Shown here piece after piece: positions 15,120-23,400 of a stretch of 44,552 bases of DNA; the stretch's first letter is position 1; every line of letters begins with the position of its first letter. The DNA lies in assembly GCA_045538015.1 (NCBI GenBank), contig JAZSQO010000156.1:1-44552 (forward strand), written 5' to 3'. The notes beneath the pieces are model-generated. The model saw only the letters and a program-made list of their open reading frames with translations, was not told the DNA's origin and ran no database searches. Made by a program: the position numbers and the translations under genes. The DNA comes from SIG598 sp045538015 (GTDB lineage Bacteria; Bacillota; Clostridia; Oscillospirales; Acutalibacteraceae).

Positions 15120-15710
15120 TCAGATAAGAGTAACACTACTGCTGAGAGTAGAGGCGTCGGCAGTGGTGGTCTCGGGAAGGTGAAATTCGAAGACCTCAGA
15201 GCAGATAGTGATCAGGTCGCCATCTTCCAGACGATAGGCTAATGCGTTGCCGCCGTAGTTATCTACAGGCTTGCCGTTCAGGGTAGCCTTGGTTTTGGCA
15301 TTCATGTCGGTGATGAAGAAAATACCGTTGCGGGAGAAAATCTTGCAGTGGCTTCTGGATACGTGAGGATCAGAAGCGATTACGATGTCGTTGTACTCTG
15401 CTCTACCGATATCAAGACTATTGGAGATGGCATAGGCCTCTTCGGTGGACTTTCTTACGAGAGTAGGACATTCGCTGATATAAGCATCCTGAGCTTCCTT
15501 GATGGTGCTGACAGGAAGAGCACCGATCGGATTTGCACTGAAAACGGTGTCCATCGGGCTGAGCTCCTTCATCTGCTCTTCCGCAATGGCACCTTTCTTG
15601 TCATAGGCGAAAATAGCGGACTTGTTGATAGCGCCAACGATAGCGGCGATGGCGAGCAGTGCGCTTGCGGTTGCTCCTACAGGGATAAGCTTCTTGTACT
15701 TGTTCTTCAT
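15120..15710 (-). CDS. Membrane-anchored FHA-domain protein
   Basis: 196 residues. One N-terminal membrane span (about 12-32), a linker of about 65 residues, then an FHA domain (about 100-175). Seen FHA hallmarks: IGRAEYNDIVI, VSRSHCKIF (Ser-x-x-His), a central Asn region (TLNGKPV) and LEDGDLITI. FHA domains bind phospho-threonine peptides, so this is the probable reader of the two kinases upstream in the same gene set. The ATG at 15710 has GGAGG before it. It has its own candidate promoter at 15761-15790. The domain's side of the membrane is not certain: if cytoplasmic, the N-terminus would be outside. Confidence 0.85.
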   Translation of the reverse strand: MKNKYKKLIPVGATASALLAIAAIVGAINKSAIFAYDKKGAIAEEQMKELSPMDTVFSANPIGALPVSTIKEAQDAYISECPTLVRKSTEEAYAISNSLDIGRAEYNDIVIASDPHVSRSHCKIFSRNGIFFITDMNAKTKATLNGKPVDNYGGNALAYRLEDGDLITICSEVFEFHLPETTTADASTLSSSVTLI

Positions 15711-15760
15711 GGTTTTTACCTCCATTTATTTTGTTTGGTAAATTTGTTTTGCTTGAGTTC

Positions 15761-15790
15761 AGTATATGTGGTGCATAACAGCCAGAACAA
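15761..15790 (-). promoter_or_regulatory. Candidate promoter of the FHA gene
   Basis: Minus strand TTGTTC (15785-15790), 18 bases, TATACT (15761-15766). Confidence 0.45.
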
Positions 15791-15837
15791 AATCGCTTCT
15801 CAATATATTCTGAACTTTGATTGACGGTCATGCAGAA

Positions 15838-15981
15838 CATTTACAGGTGCAGTATAATCGACTCCGATCAACGAGAGAGAAATCCTTTCCCAAAAAGTGG
15901 TTATGTCCTCGAGGGAGTCAAGCTGTTCACTTACAGGTGCATTATAATCTTCGCCTGACAGACGGGGAGATTTCTTTTCCC
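15838..15981 (-). repeat. Two imperfect 54-bp direct repeats between the 508-residue ORF and the FHA gene
   Basis: Units 15838-15891 and 15928-15981 start 90 bp apart. Each, on the minus strand, runs from a GGGAAA block to GATTATA(A/C)TGCACCTGTAA. The frame downstream of the 15991 stop is open across both and would read DYNAPV and DYTAPV, but no usable start is seen. They may be duplicated promoter/operator sequence (TATAAT, TATACT) or a gene remnant. Confidence 0.6.
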
Positions 15982-15990
15982 GGTAGAAGG

Positions 15991-17517
15991 TTAATCAGAG
16001 GTCATATTCTCTACGACATGGTTTATGGCTTCACTAAGGTATACCGACAGGCTGTCGATCATTTGCGCCTTTGCCATCGAACCGTCGGATGTCCCAAGGT
16101 ATACTACATTCTTATCCTGCCGCATGAGATAATAGGCATAGACAAGGCAATAGTCCAACGGTAGCCGGGGGTTTAGAGGAGCCATGGAGCAGCCCCGCAG
16201 CGTGGCATTAAGCAGCTTGACAAAATTGGTGAAGTCTTTGGTGTCGGTAAGATCATCAATCGGTGTCAGAATCGAATCACTGGGAGACAGTGCGTAATTC
16301 AGTGCCGTTACCGTAAGCAGCAAAATGCTGCGCGAAACCGGCTTCTGCCCGTCAATCATCGGGGGAAGAAGATTTGATGAATAAAGTATTGCTCCCAGCG
16401 AATTTTTGCGCAGAATCTGTACGACATCAAGTTCCTTGATAGCGATGACATCAAAATCAGTCAGACTGTCAAGGACTGCCCTGCTGTCCTTCTGAGTGAA
16501 TGGCAGGGGAGGGTTTTTTCTACGCTTGTCTTTATTCTCGTCGTTTTCAAACTCTTCCATAATAAAGTCGGCGTAGTCCTGATTGAAGTACCGCAGCACA
16601 AGACGGGCCGAATGGTATGGATCATCCATAGGTATGTTCAAGGCAAGATAATTGACAAGCTCTTCTTCGCTGCGAACAAGATCAATATCCTCGCTGTAAT
16701 CCTGGGTCAGATAACGATCATCCGAATTATCATCAGGGTGCTGACTGGTTGCTTTCTTTTTGCGCACGCGGTCGATCAGTGCCAGAGACTTATGGTATAG
16801 GTCTACTGGAGAATCTGAAGAGTTCGAAGAATGGAGAAGTGTGTAGTAGTGAACCGCTTCCATATCGTCGCCCATGTACAGCGGGTTCTGCAAACAGTTG
16901 AAGCAAAGGAAATGGTTGGCATCATATTCTTTTACCAACTGCTGATTTTTTGCGTGTACGCGGAGTCGCAGCGCATAACACAGTTCGATATATGTCTTCC
17001 TGTCGGACGGTACACTGCTGCCATTGAGCCAGTTTGAAAGATTACGCTCAATGGATCTGGAGGCTACCAGTTCGGGGTAAACCGCAGAGAAAAAGTCAAT
17101 CACGGTGCGGCGTGCGTCGCATGACTTGCACAGCTTCTCCTTGCCGATGCACTGCTGGCGCAGGTAGGATTCAACAAATTTTGCGGAATCATCCCTGGCC
17201 GGCAGTCCATGTTTTTCTATGTATTCTGTCCATGAATCCCACTTGAGCTTGGGAATTTCAACACGTCCGGCTGCGATAAGATGATCGCGCGACGTGGCGG
17301 ACATAACAATATCCGAAAGCGATACCAGCTTTTTGCATGGAAAGGAGATCAGCATCTGCTTGAACAGCATTTCGGAAAAGGAGACAAAGTGCTTGTTCCC
17401 TTTTTGAATTATTTTTTTGAATTCCTGAAGGTCGAACTGACCGTATTCTCCCACCGAGCGCAGGATGTGCTGTGTTGCTGTACCGTAAATACTGCTGCCA
17501 ATGGTATCATTGCTCAT
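15991..17517 (-). CDS. Unknown 508-residue protein with HTH-like segment
   Basis: I do not recognise the family. No signal peptide or membrane span. A CKSC pair (near 130) is followed by a stretch at about 155-215 (SNWLNGSSVPSDRKTYIELCYALRL, quoted to locate it by its SNWLNG and CYALRL ends) that resembles the helix-turn-helix pattern of XRE-like proteins attached to signalling genes. The middle is acidic and low-complexity (about 255-345), with a helical C-terminal third. It could be an adaptor, a substrate of the kinases, or a regulator of the operon. The start follows GGAGG. Between the kinase gene (43-base gap upstream) and the FHA gene. Confidence 0.6.
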   Translation of the reverse strand: MSNDTIGSSIYGTATQHILRSVGEYGQFDLQEFKKIIQKGNKHFVSFSEMLFKQMLISFPCKKLVSLSDIVMSATSRDHLIAAGRVEIPKLKWDSWTEYIEKHGLPARDDSAKFVESYLRQQCIGKEKLCKSCDARRTVIDFFSAVYPELVASRSIERNLSNWLNGSSVPSDRKTYIELCYALRLRVHAKNQQLVKEYDANHFLCFNCLQNPLYMGDDMEAVHYYTLLHSSNSSDSPVDLYHKSLALIDRVRKKKATSQHPDDNSDDRYLTQDYSEDIDLVRSEEELVNYLALNIPMDDPYHSARLVLRYFNQDYADFIMEEFENDENKDKRRKNPPLPFTQKDSRAVLDSLTDFDVIAIKELDVVQILRKNSLGAILYSSNLLPPMIDGQKPVSRSILLLTVTALNYALSPSDSILTPIDDLTDTKDFTNFVKLLNATLRGCSMAPLNPRLPLDYCLVYAYYLMRQDKNVVYLGTSDGSMAKAQMIDSLSVYLSEAINHVVENMTSD

Positions 17518-17559
17518 TTTATATGTCCTCCGGAAAGAACTTATGATGCAGACGATTAA

Positions 17560-19350
17560 TTACAAAAGGCTTTCGAGAGCTTTTTTCATTTCATCTGCGG
17601 TGGAATAACGGTCGCCCGCTCTGAGGCGGCAGGCCTTGGAAACCACGCGCAGCAGTCCATCGCTTCCGGTTGCCATAGGAGGAAGCAATTCAGCATCAGT
17701 ACGTCTGCGTTTGGCAATAGACATACTGATCTGCTGATAGGTAATAGGCTGGTCTACATCCATATACGGAAGGCGTCCCTTGTTGCAGAGGGTGTAAATG
17801 GTAATACCGAGTGAATAGATATCCACACGGTGGTCATAACGTGAAGTATCAACCTCAGGAGCCTTGTAGGGAGGAGAACCGGGGCAGGAGTAGACCAGAG
17901 AGCCGGTTACCTCACGCATAATACCGAAATCGCCCAGCTTAAAGGAATTTGTGTCGCTGGAGTACATGATATTCTCCGGCTTGATATCACGATGGATCTT
18001 GGCGGCGTGGTTTTCGTCCTTTCTCTTGTGCAAATCGCTAAGGGCGTTGCAGATGTGGATACCCATGGTGATGACCTGACGCTCATCCAGACGCATACGG
18101 TTGATAGGCACAAGCAATTCCATGATGATTGCAATGAAATACTTGTCCCCGTCGTCCTTGCGGCGGTAGGTGCCGTTTTTGACCACCCGTACAACATTGG
18201 GATGGTCGGCAAAATCGCTCTGGAATTTGATTTCACGCATTACGCTTTCAGCCTGCTGGCGTGGAGTCCGGTTGCTGAGTCCGTTGATATGCGGCACAGG
18301 AATGATCTTGGCGGCCATTTCCTGCCCCGCGTAAGGCTTGGTTTTACCGATAACCTTAAATACATAGCCGAAACCGCCCTTGCCAAGCTGAGAAATGATA
18401 TCCCACTCGTCGCAGAAGTTGGTCTGAGTGCGAAGCAGGCTGATGATTTCTTCGCCGGGGTTGGTATACGTGATGGATTTACGATCTATTTCCACCAGAT
18501 TTCTGACCCAGTGGTGCTTTTTAAGATATGCGTTCAGGTCAAACTGTAGATCGGCGGTGTTTGCATATCTCTTGGTGTAGTCGGGATTGCAGGCCTTGAG
18601 AATGATGCTCATCAGCTCAGAGGATACATCCTTAATAGCGGGCAGGCTGATCCCGGAACGGATATTCTGGATGTTGCTGTTGACTATTTCCGGCGTTACC
18701 TTGCCTTCCTCGGCAATGGGGTAACGGTTCTGCTTGAGCAGAGCATACATAGTCATTCCCAGTGCATAGATATCCGTAGAGATTCCGCCGCGGCCGTTAT
18801 AAAGCTCGGGGGCTACAAAAATGGGTGTTCTGCCGGAGGTGGATACATCATCAAGCTTGCCGCAGCTTTCGAATCGTCCAAGCAGATAAGAGCCGTCCGG
18901 GGCGACGTGAATGCAGTCGGGCTTAACATTTCGGTGGAGGATGCCGGCAGCATGGCAGCCGTGAAGTGCCAAAGCGATACAACTGCCGAGGTATGCAACG
19001 TCTTTCTCCTTGAAGCGGGAACTCTGGGCGGTCTCGACAGACGGAGATTTTACGCAGATATAGGGTGCGCCGTCAATGTCGATCTGATGCACGTCAGGAA
19101 TTACGACACCTTTGCATTCACTCAGTTTTTCGGCGACATGCTCAAGCTTGGCAACAAGCGCATCACTTTCCGCGAGGCGATCGCAGGTGAAGAACTGCAG
19201 CACACCGGGTTCCCTTCTGAATCCATGGGGGATACTGTACTCAATGACAACACTTCTGCTGGTTTCCTGAACGATTTTACCGATATTGTAGTCTTTGAAA
19301 GAGTCATGTTTCTTGATCTTTTTGAGAAGCTCTGCAGGGGTAAATGACAT
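17560..19350 (-). CDS. Ser/Thr protein kinase: N-terminal pseudokinase fused to active kinase
   Basis: 596 residues, two kinase folds. The first (about 1-280) is catalytically dead by sequence: HRD becomes HRN (Asn141) and DFG becomes GRF (158-160), although the C-lobe features (APE, DIYALG) remain. The second (about 315-596) is complete: glycine loop GKGGFG (323-328), AAK Lys347, HRDIKPEN (453-460), DFG (474-476), APE. No membrane span, so cytoplasmic or recruited. The pseudokinase may regulate the active half. The ATG at 19350 follows GGAGGAAACGATC; the upstream TTG lies inside that site. Next to the PP2C gene, its likely antagonist. Confidence 0.9.
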   Translation of the reverse strand: MSFTPAELLKKIKKHDSFKDYNIGKIVQETSRSVVIEYSIPHGFRREPGVLQFFTCDRLAESDALVAKLEHVAEKLSECKGVVIPDVHQIDIDGAPYICVKSPSVETAQSSRFKEKDVAYLGSCIALALHGCHAAGILHRNVKPDCIHVAPDGSYLLGRFESCGKLDDVSTSGRTPIFVAPELYNGRGGISTDIYALGMTMYALLKQNRYPIAEEGKVTPEIVNSNIQNIRSGISLPAIKDVSSELMSIILKACNPDYTKRYANTADLQFDLNAYLKKHHWVRNLVEIDRKSITYTNPGEEIISLLRTQTNFCDEWDIISQLGKGGFGYVFKVIGKTKPYAGQEMAAKIIPVPHINGLSNRTPRQQAESVMREIKFQSDFADHPNVVRVVKNGTYRRKDDGDKYFIAIIMELLVPINRMRLDERQVITMGIHICNALSDLHKRKDENHAAKIHRDIKPENIMYSSDTNSFKLGDFGIMREVTGSLVYSCPGSPPYKAPEVDTSRYDHRVDIYSLGITIYTLCNKGRLPYMDVDQPITYQQISMSIAKRRRTDAELLPPMATGSDGLLRVVSKACRLRAGDRYSTADEMKKALESLL

Positions 19351-19386
19351 GATCGTTTCCTCCAATATATTTTGTGATACTGCAGC

Positions 19387-20289
19387 TTATTCCGCAGTGT
19401 TAAAAGCACATAAGCTATTGAATAATTCGCGGGTCGCGTCAGGGTCGGTGTCGTCCATTTTGTCAATGTATGTCAACACCAGTGAAATGTTATCCCTGCC
19501 TCCTGCGACGAGTGCATCCTGAACCAGTTGTTCTGCAATTGTCTCCAGTTTTGAACCGTCCTCCACTCCGCAAAGCACACTGTTGATATGTTCGTCGGAG
19601 AGCATATCTGTCAGTCCGTCACTGCACAGAAGGAAAATATCGCCGAATTCTGCAGTAAGGGAGCGGGTCTGCGTGTTCAGGATAATCTCCGAGCGATCAT
19701 CCATGCCAATAAATGCGGTAAGGCGATTGCGGGCAATATTTTCTTCCGCTTGACTCAGGTCGTTAACGCCCTGAGCAACATAAGCCTGATACTGGGTGTG
19801 ATCGATGGACAACTGAGTCAGGCGATTTGCCCGATAATGATATATCCGGCTGTCGCCGATATTGCAATACTGGACGTCATTTTCCCGGATATGAACAACT
19901 GCTATTGTGGAGCCGATCCGGCGTTCTCCAAGCCTGTTGGCGGCGCTGGATACGATGTTGTTAGCCGAGCGGATCATTGCACCAAGCAGAAGCCGGTCAA
20001 TTTCTGCCGACGCGTAGTCACCAAGAACAGAGAGTCGTTCGTGAGCAATGGTAACTTCTTTTGCGGTCAGTTCGGAGGCTACCTCGCCGTATTCACACCC
20101 GCCTATCCCGTCGCACACCGCAAGGGTGGTCTGATCAATGCTGGTTGCTGAATGGCGGAAGACCTTTTCCGATGATGTCTCTGTTGACGCAAAAGAAAAA
20201 GAAAAGTCATCAATGCACAGGTTGTCTTCGTTTGCGGATCTGATTTTTCCCTTACTTGTCAGTCCGACAGAGCGATATACCAGATTCAT
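19387..20289 (-). CDS. PP2C-family protein Ser/Thr phosphatase
   Basis: 300 residues, single domain. Metal-dependent phosphatase motifs are all present: SANEDN, DGIGG, GSTIAV, GDSRIY, LLCSDGLTDML and GGRDNIS. It should reverse the phosphorylation made by the two kinases of the same operon. Cytoplasmic. The start at 20289 follows AAAGGAA. It is separated from the upstream GAP1-like gene by 167 bases with a 15-bp hairpin and a possible -10 TATAAT (minus strand, 20325-20330), so it may have an extra promoter. Confidence 0.93.
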   Translation of the reverse strand: MNLVYRSVGLTSKGKIRSANEDNLCIDDFSFSFASTETSSEKVFRHSATSIDQTTLAVCDGIGGCEYGEVASELTAKEVTIAHERLSVLGDYASAEIDRLLLGAMIRSANNIVSSAANRLGERRIGSTIAVVHIRENDVQYCNIGDSRIYHYRANRLTQLSIDHTQYQAYVAQGVNDLSQAEENIARNRLTAFIGMDDRSEIILNTQTRSLTAEFGDIFLLCSDGLTDMLSDEHINSVLCGVEDGSKLETIAEQLVQDALVAGGRDNISLVLTYIDKMDDTDPDATRELFNSLCAFNTAE

Positions 20290-20383
20290 AAGCTCACGTT
20301 CCTTTCATTTTGGATTACGATGAGATTATAACTTATGTCATACAAAATACTCTGAAATGCTTCTCACACGCTGTGTCGCCTAT

Positions 20384-20422
20384 AACTACGCCGCAAATCA
20401 TGAGCTAATTTGCGGCGTAGTT
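20384..20422. repeat. 15-bp perfect hairpin between the GAP1-like and PP2C genes
   Basis: Arms 20384-20398 and 20408-20422, 9-base loop. There is no T-run on the minus strand after the hairpin, so it is not a good terminator for the operon. It could be an RNA-processing or partial-termination site setting different expression of the genes after it. Confidence 0.6.
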
Positions 20423-20456
20423 TGTTATGAGATTATGCGTCTTTTTCACTGAAGAA

Positions 20457-23400
20457 TTAAGAATAACAGTGAATGATGGTTGAAAAATCCCAGAAGGAAT
20501 TGGGAACCTTTTCGGGTTCTTCGGAGACAGGAGCATCTGTTGTTGCAGTCTCCGGTGGATGAGTATTATCTGTCTGGGCGGGTTCATCAGGTTGTGCCGT
20601 TTCTTCTGGTTGTGTGGTTTCGTCCGGCTGATCGGTACCCTCCGGTTGGGTGGCATCCTCTGACGGGGTCGTATCTTCCTCAGGGACGACTTCCGGCAGA
20701 GAAGCATGAGCGTCTGTTGGGGTTATGTCAGCTAACGTGGAGGTTGCGGCAGCCATGATGTCCTTTCCTTCGGATGTAGCGGTTTTTTCTGTTCCTTCAT
20801 TGTAAATGATTGCAATTCGACCATCGCTGTCGGCTTCAGGAATTACTGCGGTGAAAGTGAGCCGGATGGTGTACGAGTAAGCAAGGCTGTTATCGAGGCA
20901 GTATGTACCATCAGGAGTTCCCTCCTGATTAAGGGGCAGGACGTCACCATGTTTACGAATATCATCCCTGTCAATGGAGTACTTGATGATGAGACCGCTC
21001 AAATCCACATCAAGCTCAGTGGGATTCTCTTCGATCAGTACATCACTTCCCGTTGTTACAACATCACTTCCAGTCGTAATAATGTCACTACCGGTAGTGA
21101 TAACATCGCTTCCGGTGGCAACAATGTCACTTCCAGTCGTGACAGCGTCGCTCTCGCTGGTCGGAACTTCCTCCGGTTTTTGCTGTATGATGTCGTATAT
21201 TTCCACTTCAACATCAATAATCCGCTCAACGTACTTCAGATTAAGCGAATCCAGATGCTTCAGATACAAGGCAGCACGATCTTCATCAAGAGAGATAATA
21301 TCGTTTTCGCCCTCGGCGGAGTACCCCTTCAGCTCATAATCGACGGCAAGAGTGTAGTAGTAAGTGAAATTATTGCGAGGTACCGGGCCAACAAAGGCAA
21401 AGCTAAAGGGCTCAGTCTCTTCGCAGCCACTTGATGTAACCGGTGCCGAAGTGTTTGAAACCGGCAGCGAATGCTCAATGCCATCGGCAATAAGGAGTGA
21501 AGGATCCTCGCCAAAAGTGTCAGGCTCTATCGGTTCCAGTCCGGCCAGCGGGCGGGCGTACTGATAAAACAGTGCAGGACTTTCGTCCTGTATCTTCTTA
21601 CCATTCTTTTCGGTAATACTCTCGCCATTGATAAGAGAAAGCCTCATGCCGGTGATGGTTTCTTTATCGGCACAGACGATCCATTCCTCGTTAACTAACA
21701 GTGTACCGTCACTGACCACGCAGGTGTATTCCAGTTCTGGTTTCTCAGGACGGAGAATACTGACCAGACCAAAGGTTAGCCCGAGAATTACGATAAATGC
21801 AAGCGCTGTCAGGGAGATTGTTTTTGCCGTGGAAGCAGCATCGTTGCGGGAAGTATACTCCTTGTAAATATAGCCAAGATCACTATTTGCCTGTTGATTC
21901 TGCAGTTGTCCGGTGCTGTTGTATTTCTTTATTTCCTTTACCAGCGGAGCCAACTGCTTTGAGGTTGGATCTGACTGACAAAGCTCAACTGCATTTTTTG
22001 TCAGCCTCTCGCATGACAGCGGAAAGAGCAGTCCGAAAAAGTCAAGCTGTTTTCCGTTTAGCAGATTGGAGAGCATGGTGCAGTCGTTCGAAGACAGACT
22101 CGAAAGCAGCTGCCTGTCAAGTGAGTTATTGACAGCCTTGATTTTTTCGCGGAAGTCACTGACTATTCTGTTGCCGGAACCAGGAACTGCGTAACTCAGA
22201 ATGGAGTTCTTTGCAGATGCGATGGATGACATGGCACTCATGACCACATCGTAGATGTTCTCACTGGTGTGAACAGGTATAGCATCCAGCTTTAGAAGTT
22301 GAGTGGACATGTAGTCCTCTACGCCGTAAAAAGCACAGTTGGCCACAGAGGAGTAATACGAACGGAATCGTTCTGCCGCAGGCTTGAGTGTATCGGTGAT
22401 CTGTGCGGTCTTCTGGTCGAACATTTTTCTGAGAGAATCGCTTGTGGCGATGAGCATTCGCGTATCTTCTTCAGACTTGGTACGGCTGCTCGCTTTTGCG
22501 TTTGCGAGATATTCGCTGAACAACCTGCCGCCGCGTGCCAGATTGGAATTTGTAAAGCACATGGGCTTTGACACGTCTATTTTTTCGAATTTGCCGGTAA
22601 GTGCCGCAATCGTTTTGCGGACATCTTCGCCGCCTTCAAGTGCGGTACATATATCGTCAAGAATATTCTTGTTCTTGTAATCAATCGGCGGGTCAATGGG
22701 AAGCTTGTTCAGGAAATCCGTGAAATTGGCGCTTCTCTTGTCGGTAAGTCTAAGTTTCTGTTCAGCGAATTCCAGCTTGGCTCTGCGCTGACGACGAATA
22801 CTCTTTGCGCCGTCATTCTGGTCAAGGTTATATCCCGAGAAGACAGCGGGAGAAATAGGAATGTTATTGATGTCCCGCAGGGGAACAGACTCCAGCGTAT
22901 CAGCGACGGTCTTGCCGTATCCGACATCGGGCGGAGTGATACCGGCGAAGAACTGGTTGTAAATACTGAAGCTTACGACCTTTCTCTTGCGCTGGTTCAG
23001 AGCGCTGATTGCGCTCTTTCGCTGGGAGTCACTAGGGAGACTGCCGGGTGCGGCAATCATCTGTACAGTCAGAGCGGGCGCGATAGACTCAACGAAGGAA
23101 TACAGCCTACTCTGGTCGTTTTCGATTATGAGTGCGGCATAATCAAGCAGATTACGACCATCGCCGTGCAGAGCGATTGCCTTGGTGAATTCGGATCCGA
23201 TGACCGAAAGTGCTTGCGCGTTCATTTTAGGTGAATCAATGTGGTTTCTTGCAATGGCACAGAATTTTGCGGCAACGTGATACTGGTATGAACCGGATTC
23301 CTGACAGAGAGTAAGGATACAGTTAAGAACCTCAGGGACCGCAACACTGTTGTTGAAATTAGAAGAGAGCGTATCAGCGTTTCCTACCAGTCGGTTGACA

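Noticed and set aside
21040..21144. CRISPR-like tandem repeats
   Set aside because: Units are contiguous 21-bp in-frame coding repeats without spacers, and no cas genes are present.
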